Below, piece by piece: positions 1 through 8,848 of a DNA stretch of 64,000 nucleotides (its first letter is position 1; each line of letters begins with the position of its first letter). The notes below the pieces were generated by a model, which did not search any database, had not been told where the DNA came from, and saw nothing but the letters and a program-made list of their open reading frames with translations. The position numbers were made by a program, and so were the translations under genes. Source of the stretch: Haliea salexigens DSM 19537 (GTDB taxonomy: Bacteria; Pseudomonadota; Gammaproteobacteria; Pseudomonadales; Halieaceae); the NCBI RefSeq assembly GCF_000423125.1, contig NZ_AUHJ01000001.1, positions 496,001 through 560,000 on the forward strand, read 5' to 3'.

Positions 1-50
1 ACTGTACCCTTGAATCTGGCTCGTTACCCCCATCGCGCAGGAGCAACCGC

Positions 51-1718
51 ATGTCCTCTCTCATCGCCCGCATACGGGATGCCGTCATTGGACGGCAGCA
101 GCGCATAACCACCCCTTTCGGAGAGAAACCGCTGGTCTATGCGGACTACACCGCCTCAGGACGCAGCCTGGATTTCATTGAGGACTATATCCGCGAGCAG
201 GTCCTGCCGTTCTATGCAAATACGCACACGGAAACCGCCTACACCGGTGCGCGCACTACTGCGTTGCGCGAATCCGCGCGCAGCACGATTCGCGCAGCGG
301 TCAACGGTGGGGTGAACGACAAAGTCATCTTCTGCGGCTCAGGCGCCACAGCCGCAATCAACAAGATTATCGACATCATGAACCTGCGCCTGCCGGCCGA
401 TCTCGACCAGCGCTATCAACTCGCGAGCGCCATTCCCGAAACGGAACGCCCGGTGGTATTCATCGGCCCCTATGAGCACCATTCCAACGAACTCCCCTGG
501 CGCGAAAGCCTGTGCACGGTTGAGGTGATTCCATTCGATGCACAGGGGGCCATTGATCAGCAGGCACTCGCGGCCGCGCTGGAAAAGCACGAGGAACGCA
601 GGCACAAGATCGGTAGCTTTTCGGCGGCCTCGAATGTGACAGGTATCAAAAGTGATGTCAGCGGCATTACGCGCCTGCTCAAGCAACACGGCGCCCTGGC
701 GTTCTGGGACTACGCCGCTGCGGGCCCCTATGTTGCCATCAACATGAACGGCGCCGATCCGCTGGATGCTATATTTCTGTCGCCGCACAAATTCGTCGGC
801 GGACCGGGCACGCCCGGCGTACTGGTGGCCAAGGCTGCACTGTTCCAGAACCGCGTACCAGCACTGGTGGGAGGCGGAACAGTGAGCTGGGTAAATTCCA
901 CAGCGCATGTCTACGCAACCGATGTGGAGCGCCGGGAGGAAGGGGGAACACCCGCCATTATCGAATCCATTCGGGCGGGGCTGGTGTTTTCGCTCCAGCA
1001 AGCAGTGGGTACCAGCAACATTGCCGCACTCGAAGGAGAGCTCGCGGACCGCGCATTGCAGCGCTTCAGCAAGTGTTCGAACCTGGAGGTGCTGGGACAC
1101 CCAACAGCGGCCCGCCTGCCCATTTTCTCACTGCGTTTTCGCCACGGCGAGCGCGATCTGCACCATGGGTTTGTGGTCGCGCTGCTCAACGACCTGTTTG
1201 GTATTCAGGTCCGTGGCGGCTGCTCCTGCGCGGGGCCCTACGCCCACACCCTGTTGGATATCGACCGTGACACAAGCGAACACTTTGAGCAGGCCATCAT
1301 TGCGGGCGACAGTCTCATGCGACCGGGCTGGGTACGGGTGAACTTCAACTACTTTATTGGCGCAGAGGAATTCGACTACCTGCTCCGCGCCATCGAACTC
1401 GTCGCCGAGCATGGGTGGCGCATGCTGCCCAGCTACGCATGGAATGCTGCACACGGTGTGTGGCGACATCGCCAAGGGCACAAGACGCCGATGCCGTCAT
1501 TTGCCACACCTGGCTGGCTGGAGCAGGCTGATACCCCCGAGGACCGCCCCACTGCGCTGCCCCTGGGCCCACAACTGTTACAGGCAGAAAGAATGTTGCA
1601 GCAGGAACCCGGAAACACACAGGCCTGCCCACTCCAACTGACCCCGCAAAACGAAGCGTTGCGCTGGTTCGTGTTGCCACAGGAAGTGACCAGCGGACCA
1701 GCAAGCGCAACTGCTTGA
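51..1718 (+). CDS. Aminotransferase class V / cysteine desulfurase-like PLP enzyme
   Basis: The 555-residue protein has the fold-type I PLP signature of the NifS/SufS superfamily. SPHK places the PLP-binding lysine at K247, inside a GGPGTPG stretch, and RGGCSCAGP near residues 388-395 supplies cysteines C391 and C393 where desulfurases carry the catalytic Cys. It is about 150 residues longer than SufS/IscS, with extra C-terminal sequence (about 450-555) that I do not recognise. An AGGAG-like site lies 7-8 nt before the ATG. No suf or isc genes are nearby, so a role in Fe-S assembly is not supported by context. It could equally be a cysteine/selenocysteine lyase or an isopenicillin-epimerase-like enzyme. 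The family assignment is firm and the substrate unknown. Confidence 0.85.
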   Translation: MSSLIARIRDAVIGRQQRITTPFGEKPLVYADYTASGRSLDFIEDYIREQVLPFYANTHTETAYTGARTTALRESARSTIRAAVNGGVNDKVIFCGSGATAAINKIIDIMNLRLPADLDQRYQLASAIPETERPVVFIGPYEHHSNELPWRESLCTVEVIPFDAQGAIDQQALAAALEKHEERRHKIGSFSAASNVTGIKSDVSGITRLLKQHGALAFWDYAAAGPYVAINMNGADPLDAIFLSPHKFVGGPGTPGVLVAKAALFQNRVPALVGGGTVSWVNSTAHVYATDVERREEGGTPAIIESIRAGLVFSLQQAVGTSNIAALEGELADRALQRFSKCSNLEVLGHPTAARLPIFSLRFRHGERDLHHGFVVALLNDLFGIQVRGGCSCAGPYAHTLLDIDRDTSEHFEQAIIAGDSLMRPGWVRVNFNYFIGAEEFDYLLRAIELVAEHGWRMLPSYAWNAAHGVWRHRQGHKTPMPSFATPGWLEQADTPEDRPTALPLGPQLLQAERMLQQEPGNTQACPLQLTPQNEALRWFVLPQEVTSGPASATA

Positions 1719-1824
1719 CGAAATTGAACACGCCCCCTGCTCGCTCGGCGGCTCTCTCCGGTGCGGGGCGAGAAGCGCCGGCGTCTGCTACACTCGGTTC
1801 ACCTTTTTCACTGCAGGGTTCCGT

Positions 1825-2781
1825 ATGCCGCAGGACGTGACACTGTGCATTACCCCAAGGGAGCGTTTCAGCTGCGCTGTTGCCTCCCTTGAGGACATCA
1901 TACGCAATACCAGCGCGGGCTACGCATTGGTGTATATCGACGCAAAATCACCCGCATCTATTGCGCGCGAGCTCAAACAACTCTGCGCTGAACACGGTTT
2001 CACCTACGTCCGGCACGATCATTACCTGGCGCCCAACCAGGCCCGTAACATGGCACTGGAGCACTGCACCACACGCTACGCCGTATTCGCCGACAACGAC
2101 CTGTTCGTGACGCAGGGATGGCTGGAAGGGCTGCTCGACTGTGCTCGCAGCACCGGCGCATGGGCGGTAAGCCCGGTTATCCTTGAAGGGGGGACCACGC
2201 CACAGGTGATCCATATGGCCGGCGGTGAGCTGAGCGAGCATCGCGCCGACGGCTACAATGCGGTACATCAGTCGCACCGCTACATGCTGCATGCGCTGCG
2301 CACCGTACGCAGCGAACTGGTGCGCGAAGCCGTGGGCATGTTTGAGTTTCATTGCGTGCTGTTAGACAGGCAAGCCTTCGCGGAAACCCGCTTCCTCGAC
2401 GAGGCATTCCTCTCGCACCACGAGCATCTGGACCTGGCGCGTGAAATCCGACTCGCCGGGGGACAGGTGTTCTTTGAACCGACTTCCGTGGTGCGCTACG
2501 ACAATGCCTCACCGTTCCAGCCCTGCGATCGCGAATTCTTTGAACTGCGCTGGTGCCTCGAGTGGACCGAGAGTTCACTGGAACATGCTCGTCGCAAGTG
2601 GCACCTGGCCCCGGGCGATGCCGGGCTGGAACGCGCTGCGCGCTGGACGGAAAAACACCGCCGTCTTTTTGAGAGCACGCAAAAATCCTGGTCTGTACGA
2701 GTGCTTCCCATCGTGATGCGGCGCGCTGTGCGCCGATGGGTGCAGAACATCAAGTCAAAGCCAGCCAGCGCGCGTCCCTGA
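1825..2781 (+). CDS. Family 2-like glycosyltransferase
   Basis: This 318-residue soluble protein looks like a GT-A fold glycosyltransferase. The N-terminal half has alternating beta strands, an NQARNMALE helix segment typical of GT2 nucleotide-sugar binding, then FADND at about residues 91-95 in the position of the metal-binding DXD. An HHEHLDLAREI segment near residue 200 resembles the acceptor/catalytic region. No membrane segment is evident. It lies 6 nt upstream of a degenerate HD-domain gene and probably forms a small operon with it. Donor and acceptor cannot be read from the sequence. Confidence 0.75.
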   Translation: MPQDVTLCITPRERFSCAVASLEDIIRNTSAGYALVYIDAKSPASIARELKQLCAEHGFTYVRHDHYLAPNQARNMALEHCTTRYAVFADNDLFVTQGWLEGLLDCARSTGAWAVSPVILEGGTTPQVIHMAGGELSEHRADGYNAVHQSHRYMLHALRTVRSELVREAVGMFEFHCVLLDRQAFAETRFLDEAFLSHHEHLDLAREIRLAGGQVFFEPTSVVRYDNASPFQPCDREFFELRWCLEWTESSLEHARRKWHLAPGDAGLERAARWTEKHRRLFESTQKSWSVRVLPIVMRRAVRRWVQNIKSKPASARP

Positions 2782-2787
2782 CTTCAG

Positions 2788-3573
2788 ATGCTCGTCTTCG
2801 ATTTTGCACAAACCAACCTGCAGCTACGGAGACAGCTCGTCGCACTCGGCTACAGTGAGCAGGATGTCGCCCGCGTCGATACGGCCTACCAGCTCGGCGT
2901 GCCACTGTTTTCGGCGCAATACCGGGCCAGTGGCAAGCCTTTCATTGCGCATCTGGTGGGTACCGCCAGCATTCTCGCCTCGCACCATGCAGCTGCAGAT
3001 ACACTGATCGCGGGGCTCTTGCACGCCACGTTCATGACAGGCGACTTCGGCTTTCACCCCGGTCGGCGCCGCAGCCACCGACAGCGAGCCTGGTTGCGCC
3101 ATCACCTTGGTGCACCGGCAGAACAACTGGTTGCCACCTACGATGCGCTCCCCTGGAACGCTGCCGCCATTGCCACCTACAGGCAGACCTACCCTACGCT
3201 TGATGCCATTACACGCGAGGCCATGCGCATTCGCCTGGCGAACACCTATGAAGACTTCATGGATGACGCCCTGTGCCTGCGGCGCGGAGGCAAAGCACTG
3301 CTCTATCGGGATCCAGGCGTCCGGGAGAGCATTCTGGCATTGACCGATCTCGCTGACTGGCCAACGCTGAACCGTTTGCTCCGCGATGCGTTTCAGGATC
3401 TCGAGAACACGTGGGCAACGATGTTGCCCGCTGAAAACCGGAAGGGCACCTCTGCACTGCGCCTGCCCGCCTCCGCCCGCCGCCGTCTGATGCCAGCCGC
3501 AGAGGGCTGGCTGGCTCGGCGAATCAGACGCCTGCTGGCGAAAAGGACATCCGCCCCGACGGCACAGGGCTGA
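2788..3573 (+). CDS. Degenerate HD-domain protein (RelA/SpoT hydrolase-like)
   Basis: This 261-residue protein resembles the N-terminal (p)ppGpp-hydrolase/HD fold. It has GKPFIAHLVGTASIL (about residues 50-64) followed by DTLIAGLLHATF (about 72-83), which aligns with the TLIAALLHDVVED region of SpoT. The Asp of the HD pair is replaced by Ala (HA), so metal-dependent hydrolysis is doubtful as written. The C-terminal 80 residues are basic and uncharacterised. It starts 6 nt after the glycosyltransferase stop, implying co-translation. It may be a nucleotide-binding or regulatory relative (DUF6817-like) rather than a working hydrolase. Fold call moderate, function unknown. Confidence 0.6.
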   Translation: MLVFDFAQTNLQLRRQLVALGYSEQDVARVDTAYQLGVPLFSAQYRASGKPFIAHLVGTASILASHHAAADTLIAGLLHATFMTGDFGFHPGRRRSHRQRAWLRHHLGAPAEQLVATYDALPWNAAAIATYRQTYPTLDAITREAMRIRLANTYEDFMDDALCLRRGGKALLYRDPGVRESILALTDLADWPTLNRLLRDAFQDLENTWATMLPAENRKGTSALRLPASARRRLMPAAEGWLARRIRRLLAKRTSAPTAQG

Positions 3574-3649
3574 ATGCGGGTCCATCACACGCGCTCCCGA
3601 TTCGGCGCAAGAAACGTCGGAGCAGCCGGTGCCGAAAGGTTTGGCGAAT

Positions 3650-3666
3650 TTGTAAAAAATTTACAA
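3650..3666. promoter_or_regulatory. Perfect inverted repeat upstream of the RND efflux operon (candidate operator)
   Basis: TTGTAAA, a 3-nt AAA spacer and TTTACAA form a perfect 7-bp dyad about 110 bp upstream of the adaptor start, in an AT-rich patch of an otherwise GC-rich region. A TATAGG hexamer at 3702-3707 could be a -10, but I find no convincing -35 at 16-18 bp. Regulator-bound dyads are common before RND pumps; no regulator gene adjoins this one. Confidence 0.4.
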
Positions 3667-3775
3667 TGCCGTTGAGCTAAAGCTGTCACAAAACGTTGCA
3701 CTATAGGGTCGCTGAAACGAGCTGTTGGCGCGCAAGTGCCAGTACCCAGTATCCGCGTAAGCACAGGTGTACGCT

Positions 3776-4942
3776 ATGCCAATAAGAATGAAAAGCGCGC
3801 TGCTGCCACTGCTGGTAATTGCTGTCGCGATCGCCGGCTATGCCGGGCTGCACGCAGCCGCCCCCAAACCGGAACAGGACACCACACCAGCACGTCCGAT
3901 CAGCGTATTCACCGCCACGGTACGCGCGGAAGAAACACGGTTAACGGTGCACACACAGGGTGAAGTACGCGCGGCGACCGAGCTGGACCTGGTCGCCCAG
4001 GTAGGCGGGCGCATCGTAGCGGTTGCACAGGAGTTTACCGAAGGCGGCCGCATCGCGGCAGGCGAACCCCTGCTCGAGATTGAAGACACCGATTACAGGC
4101 TGGCGCTGAGTGAAGCCCGCGCTGTCGTCGCCGAGGCCGATGTCAGGGTGCAGCAGGCGCTGGCTGACGCCGACGTCGCACGGCAACAGTTGCGCAACGA
4201 ACCCGGCGCCTCCCCGCTGGCTCGCAAACAACCGCAGCTCGCCGAGGCACAGGCTGTTCTGGAAGCAGCCAACGCGCGTCTGGAGCAGGCGGAACTGAAT
4301 CTTGAGCGCACCCGCGTGCACCTGCCCTTCGACGGGCGCCTGCTCAGCACCCAGGTCAATGTCGGACAATATGTGACACCCGGCACCCCGCTGGGACGGG
4401 CCTTCGCCACCAGTCGAGTGGAGGTGCGGCTGCCCCTGAGTGATGATCAGCTGGCCGCACTCGACCTGCCGATTGGCTTCACCGCGGAAACGGGGCAGGA
4501 ACCCCCAGTCACGTTCAAGGCCACCGTGGCGGGTAAGCAGCACCAGTGGCAGGGACGCCTGCTGCGCCTGGATGCCGCCCTGGATCCGGGATCACGCATG
4601 CTCTACGCCATGGCAGAAGTGCAGGACCCCTACGCGAGCGGCGCCTCGGCAGAAGGCATGCCCATGGCAGCCGGGCTTTTCGTCGAAGCCACGATACCCG
4701 GGCGCAAGCTGGAGGCAGCCCTGCTGATACCACCTGCCGCGCTGCGCCCGGGCAACAAGGTTCATGTACTTGATGACGATGGCCGCCTGGCGACACGGGA
4801 TGTGGAAGTACTGTCGCGCAGCGCCACACGCGTCGTGGTAGGACGCGGCCTGCGTGCCGGCGAGCAGGTGATTGTGTCTGCTATACGCAACCCGGTGCAG
4901 GGCATGGCGCTGGCGGCGATCGCCGAGCCGGAGAACGGATAA
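3776..4942 (+). CDS. RND efflux periplasmic adaptor (membrane fusion protein)
   Basis: The protein has 388 residues from the ATG at 3776, chosen because an AGG lies 8 nt upstream; an in-frame GTG nine bases earlier is the alternative. An N-terminal hydrophobic segment (about residues 5-25) acts as signal or anchor, with no lipobox Cys. It is followed by the first lipoyl half (VGGRIVAVAQEFTEGGRI), an Ala/Glu/Gln-rich coiled-coil hairpin (about 105-180), the second lipoyl half (LPFDGRLLSTQVNVGQYVTPGTPL), then beta-barrel and membrane-proximal domains. This is the AcrA/MexA layout, bridging the inner-membrane pump to an outer-membrane channel. The stop codon abuts the GTG of the permease, so the two are an operon. 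No TolC-like gene is present here. Confidence 0.93.
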   Translation: MPIRMKSALLPLLVIAVAIAGYAGLHAAAPKPEQDTTPARPISVFTATVRAEETRLTVHTQGEVRAATELDLVAQVGGRIVAVAQEFTEGGRIAAGEPLLEIEDTDYRLALSEARAVVAEADVRVQQALADADVARQQLRNEPGASPLARKQPQLAEAQAVLEAANARLEQAELNLERTRVHLPFDGRLLSTQVNVGQYVTPGTPLGRAFATSRVEVRLPLSDDQLAALDLPIGFTAETGQEPPVTFKATVAGKQHQWQGRLLRLDAALDPGSRMLYAMAEVQDPYASGASAEGMPMAAGLFVEATIPGRKLEAALLIPPAALRPGNKVHVLDDDGRLATRDVEVLSRSATRVVVGRGLRAGEQVIVSAIRNPVQGMALAAIAEPENG

Positions 4943-7900
4943 GTGCGCAACTTCATTGGCTGGTGGGTACACAACCCGGTTGCGGCCAATCTGCTTATGC
5001 TGGGCATTCTGCTCGCCGGGGTACTGGGCTTCGTCAGCATGGAACGCGAAGCCTTTCCGCGGTTCGAAGTGCATCAGGTCGAAATTGAAGTCACCTGGCC
5101 CGGCGCTGCCCCCCAGGAAGTCGAGGAGCAGATTGTATTGCGCATCGAGGAATCCCTCGACGACCTCGATAACGTCAAGCGCGTATCGTCTACTGCGTCC
5201 GAAGGCCTTGCGCGGCTGGAGGTCAGCACCTGGCCCGATGTCGACCTCGACCAGTTTCTGAACGATGTGAAAAACCGGGTCGACGCGGTAACAGCGCTGC
5301 CCCGGGATATCGAGCCGCCGCGGGTAAAACGCAGCGACTTCCGCGAGGAGATGATTCGCATTGCAGTGCACGGTGCGGTCAGCGAGCGCGAATTGACTCG
5401 TCTGGCCGAGGATCTGGGCGACGAGGTCGCCGCGTTGCCGTGGATCTCACTGGTCGAACTGTTTGGCACACGCCGTGAAGAAGTGACCATCGAACTGTCG
5501 CAGGCCGCCATGTTGCGCTATGACGTCAGCTTCGACGAGGTTGCCAACGCCATTCGCGGCAGCTCCATCAACCTGTCATCCGGCCAGGTGCGCACCGCAA
5601 CCGGGGATGTGAGGTTGCGCGCACGCAATCTGGCCGACAGCAGCGAAGACTTCAGTCGAATTGTACTGCGCCAGAACGCGGCAGGCGCGACGGTGACTAT
5701 CGGCGATGTGGCCACGGTGATCGACGGCTATGAGGAAAACGAGATTCTCGCCACGCTCAATGGCGAACCGGCGGTTCTCATCCAGATGCTCGCTACCGAC
5801 AACATGCAGGTGGTCAAGGCCAGCGAGGCCGTAAAAGCGTGGATGCAGCGCACGCGCCCCAATCTTCCGGCAGGCATCAGCCTCACACTCTGGTTCGATA
5901 CCGCCGACATCTACGAAAGCCGTATGGACCTGATCGGCAGCTCCGCCTGGCTGGGCCTGCTGCTGGTGTTCCTGGTGCTGATCATGTCACTGCGGCCCAA
6001 GGTCGCCCTGTGGGTGACGGCCGGCATTGCCGTCGCCTTCGTAGGGACCTTTGCCGTGTTGCCCGCCAACGATGTCTCGCTCAACGTGATGTCCACGTTC
6101 GCGTTTCTGCTGGTGTTGGGCATTGTGGTGGATGATGCCATTGTTGTGGGCGAGAGCATTCACCAGCACGCGCACACCGGCGGGGGAACGGAAGCCGCGA
6201 TTGACGGTGCGCTGGCTGTGGCGCGGCCGGTGATCTTCGCCGTGCTCACCACCATGATTGCCTTCGCACCGTGGTTTTTCGTGGACATTGAAGGCGGCAA
6301 CATGACGCGCCAGTTTTCCATTGTGATTACCGCCGCGCTCACCATTTCACTGATCGAGGCATTCTGCGTACTGCCCTCTCACCTGCGCCACCTGGAGCAC
6401 CGCGAGCACATCGGCACCTGGAGAAAGCGGCAGCGACAGTTCGAGGAGAGCATCGTTGCCTTTGCCAACACGCGCTACCGTCGCCTGCTGACACTGGCCA
6501 CAGAAAACCGCTATCTCACCGCCAGCCTGTTCACCGCCGCTTTCATCATCAGCCTGGGCATATTCACTGCGGGCTGGGTGAAATTTACGTTCTTTCCGGA
6601 AGTACAGAATGAACAGGTGCACATCAATGTGGTGATGCCCAGCGGGGCACCCTACTCGCGCTCGCTGGCGGTCCTGGCGCGGCTGCAGGAGGCGGAAAAG
6701 CAGCTGATTGCAGAAGTCGAATCGCGCGCCGCCGCCGAGGGTGGCAGCGGCAAACTGGTGCAGGGCTGGTACACCCGTTCGCGCCGCGACAGCGTCATCG
6801 CCATCGTCAGCCTGTCCCCCCCGGAAGAGCGTGCGCTGTCTGCCCGCGAAACCGCCGAGCGCTTCCGCGAACTGGTTGGAGATATTCCGGATGCGGAAGA
6901 AATCGAAGTCAGCTACACACTCAACGACCAGGGCGCGGCAATCACCTGGGTACTGCGTCACCGGGACCTCGATGTGCTGCGTGCCGCCAGCAGTGATCTG
7001 CAATCCCAGCTGCGCAGTTATCAGGGAAGCTACTACGTGCGCGACAGCCTGCGCGCCGGCAGCGAAGAGATTCACCTGAGCCTGCGCCCGGGCGCGGAAA
7101 AACTGGGGGTGAGCCTTGCCGATGTATCCCGGCAGGTGCGCCAAGCCTACTACGGTGAAGAAATCCAACGCCTGCCGCGGGAACACGGGGATGTGCGCGT
7201 CATGCTGCGCTACCCCTCGGAACTGCGCGAACAACTCGCCAGCCTCGACAGCTTCCGGGTGAGAACCGGCGACGGTCGCGAAGTGCCATTGTTGACCGTC
7301 GCCGCGGTAGAAGTGAACAACGCCGTGGACCGGATACAGCGCCAGGATGGCGAGCGCATGGTGCGCATTTCTGCGGAAGCAGCGCCAGAGCTGGTGAGTG
7401 ACATGAACAAGGACCTCACGGATAATTTTCTGCCCGTGCTGCAGGAGCGCTATCCGCAGCTGGTGGTCCTGCGCGGCGGTGAACAGGAAACCGAGCAGGC
7501 CTTTTTCGACGAAATTATCGCCCTCTACGCGGTTGCCCTGTTCGCCATGTATGCACTGATCGCCGTCGCTTTCCGCTCCTATGCACTACCGTTACTGATC
7601 ATGACCGCCATCCCTTTCGGCTTCATGGGGGCGATTTACGGCCACCTTCTGTTCGCCACACCCATGGCCCTGTTCTCCTATTTCGGCATCGGTGCCGCTG
7701 CGGGTGTGGTGGTCAACGACAACCTGGTACTGGTGGACTATATCGGCCGTTTGCGCGAACGGGGCCACACAGCACTGGATGCCGTGTTGGAAGCGGGGGT
7801 GGCGCGCTTCCGGCCAATTCTGCTGACCACAGTCACCACCTTCGTCGGGCTGCTGCCGATCATGGCTGAACGCTCGACGGACGCACAGTTTCTCAAGCCC

Positions 7901-8062
7901 GCGGTATTGTCGCTCGCCTTCGGCGTGCTGTTCGCCCTGCTGGTCACGCTGCTGATGGTACCCGCGCTGTACCTCATCGGGGAGGACAGCAAACGCCTCG
8001 CCCGCCGCCTGTGGCCGTGGGGAGCGCCGGCTCCCGCACGCCCCGCTGAGTACAAACGGTAA
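4943..8062 (+). CDS. RND-family efflux permease
   Basis: The 1039-residue inner-membrane proton antiporter shows the RND duplication: a TM helix near residues 15-35, a large periplasmic loop, TM2-6 (about 330-470), a second periplasmic loop, and TM8-12 (about 860-1020). Tandem Asp residues D397-D398 in the TM4 segment (LGIVVDDAIVVGE) are the proton-relay position of HAE-type pumps. The second half has VVVNDNLVLVDYI at the equivalent place. The start is GTG directly after the adaptor's TAA, with GGAGAACGG as ribosome site. Length and motifs fit the MexF/AcrB-like class that exports hydrophobic compounds. The substrate is unknown. Confidence 0.93.
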   Translation: MRNFIGWWVHNPVAANLLMLGILLAGVLGFVSMEREAFPRFEVHQVEIEVTWPGAAPQEVEEQIVLRIEESLDDLDNVKRVSSTASEGLARLEVSTWPDVDLDQFLNDVKNRVDAVTALPRDIEPPRVKRSDFREEMIRIAVHGAVSERELTRLAEDLGDEVAALPWISLVELFGTRREEVTIELSQAAMLRYDVSFDEVANAIRGSSINLSSGQVRTATGDVRLRARNLADSSEDFSRIVLRQNAAGATVTIGDVATVIDGYEENEILATLNGEPAVLIQMLATDNMQVVKASEAVKAWMQRTRPNLPAGISLTLWFDTADIYESRMDLIGSSAWLGLLLVFLVLIMSLRPKVALWVTAGIAVAFVGTFAVLPANDVSLNVMSTFAFLLVLGIVVDDAIVVGESIHQHAHTGGGTEAAIDGALAVARPVIFAVLTTMIAFAPWFFVDIEGGNMTRQFSIVITAALTISLIEAFCVLPSHLRHLEHREHIGTWRKRQRQFEESIVAFANTRYRRLLTLATENRYLTASLFTAAFIISLGIFTAGWVKFTFFPEVQNEQVHINVVMPSGAPYSRSLAVLARLQEAEKQLIAEVESRAAAEGGSGKLVQGWYTRSRRDSVIAIVSLSPPEERALSARETAERFRELVGDIPDAEEIEVSYTLNDQGAAITWVLRHRDLDVLRAASSDLQSQLRSYQGSYYVRDSLRAGSEEIHLSLRPGAEKLGVSLADVSRQVRQAYYGEEIQRLPREHGDVRVMLRYPSELREQLASLDSFRVRTGDGREVPLLTVAAVEVNNAVDRIQRQDGERMVRISAEAAPELVSDMNKDLTDNFLPVLQERYPQLVVLRGGEQETEQAFFDEIIALYAVALFAMYALIAVAFRSYALPLLIMTAIPFGFMGAIYGHLLFATPMALFSYFGIGAAAGVVVNDNLVLVDYIGRLRERGHTALDAVLEAGVARFRPILLTTVTTFVGLLPIMAERSTDAQFLKPAVLSLAFGVLFALLVTLLMVPALYLIGEDSKRLARRLWPWGAPAPARPAEYKR

Positions 8063-8080
8063 AAATCACGCCTTCGTACA

Positions 8081-8108
8081 TTGCTTTGTCACACACTGGC
8101 GCTATGCT
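8081..8108 (+). promoter_or_regulatory. Weak sigma-70-like promoter before the 90-residue orphan
   Basis: TTGCTT (8081-8086) and TATGCT (8103-8108) are separated by 16 bp in the 197-bp gap after the RND permease. Both hexamers match the consensus at four of six positions. The small gene starts about 150 bp downstream. Confidence 0.3.
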
Positions 8109-8259
8109 GCGCTCCGCTGGCTGGCTGGCACAAAGATTGCTCCACCTACATTGCCAGTGCCGGAGAAGCGGTTGCAACAGGCACTTCACCCCGGGCATGC
8201 ACGGCAACGGTGCGCAAGCGCACTGTAACAGGGCTTCGAATGACAGGGAGAGCGATGCA

Positions 8260-8532
8260 ATGGAAACTGACTTGATCAACGCAGAAGGAAAATTCCGGCG
8301 CACCGTCGGGGATGTTGTCGTTGCCGAGATGCTCTTCATTCAGGCGACGGTGGAGAGCGCCTCCGTCATCGGCACCGGGCTACAGCAACTGGGCCACCAC
8401 CTTATGGCCGCGCCCAGCGACCCGCAGCAACCGATCGGGTCCATTGCCAGCCTGCTGCAGGCCACGGCCGATCGCGCGCTGGAACCCTATAGCACACGGC
8501 TCGGCTATTTCCGCCAACTGCGGACGCTTTGA
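8260..8532 (+). CDS. Hypothetical 90-residue protein
   Basis: I do not recognise this protein. The frame is open further upstream, but the ATG at 8260 has a GGGAGAG ribosome site 7-8 nt before it, and the upstream translation (Cys/Arg/His-rich) does not look coding, so I place the start here. The 90-residue product is acidic then amphipathic, with two Ala/Leu-rich helices (about 15-48 and 58-75), and has no signal peptide or membrane segment. It converges on the DUF1244 gene with 7 nt between stops. Confidence 0.55.
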   Translation: METDLINAEGKFRRTVGDVVVAEMLFIQATVESASVIGTGLQQLGHHLMAAPSDPQQPIGSIASLLQATADRALEPYSTRLGYFRQLRTL

Positions 8533-8539
8533 GTCGAGC

Positions 8540-8827
8540 TCACTCGCTCTTGGCAGCCTGCATTCTGGCAAGCTGCTCTGGCGTTGCCTCCCGCTGATAC
8601 TGCGCCTTCCATTCGTCGTAGGGCATACCGTAAACGCGCTCTCGGGCCTGATCCCGGCTGAGCGACACCCCCTCCCCGGCCGCCGCCTCGGCATACCAGG
8701 TGGCCAGGCAGTTGCGACAGAAGCCCGCGAGGTTCATCAGGTCGATATTCTGCACATCCTTGCGTGCATCGAGGTGTGACAATAAACGGCGAAATGCGGC
8801 CGCCTCTATGGCCTGTTGTTGTGACAT
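8540..8827 (-). CDS. DUF1244 family protein
   Basis: The 95-residue protein carries the strongly conserved core of DUF1244: AAAFRRLLSHLDARKDVQN then IDLMNLAGFCRNCLATWY (about residues 9-45), followed by an RERVYGMPYDEWK segment. It is full length for the family, which is small, cytoplasmic and mostly proteobacterial; its biochemical role is not established. The two Cys of the FCRNC motif could bind metal or act as thiols (inference). A GGAGGGAAC ribosome site precedes the ATG. It is the last gene of the minus-strand run behind the LuxR regulator, 21 nt downstream of it. Confidence 0.88.
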   Translation of the reverse strand: MSQQQAIEAAAFRRLLSHLDARKDVQNIDLMNLAGFCRNCLATWYAEAAAGEGVSLSRDQARERVYGMPYDEWKAQYQREATPEQLARMQAAKSE

Positions 8828-8848
8828 GAACAGTTCCCTCCTCTATCT

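Noticed and set aside
3650-3666. TyrR box (TGTAAA-N6-TTTACA)
   Set aside because: The half-sites match but the spacer is 3 nt, not 6.
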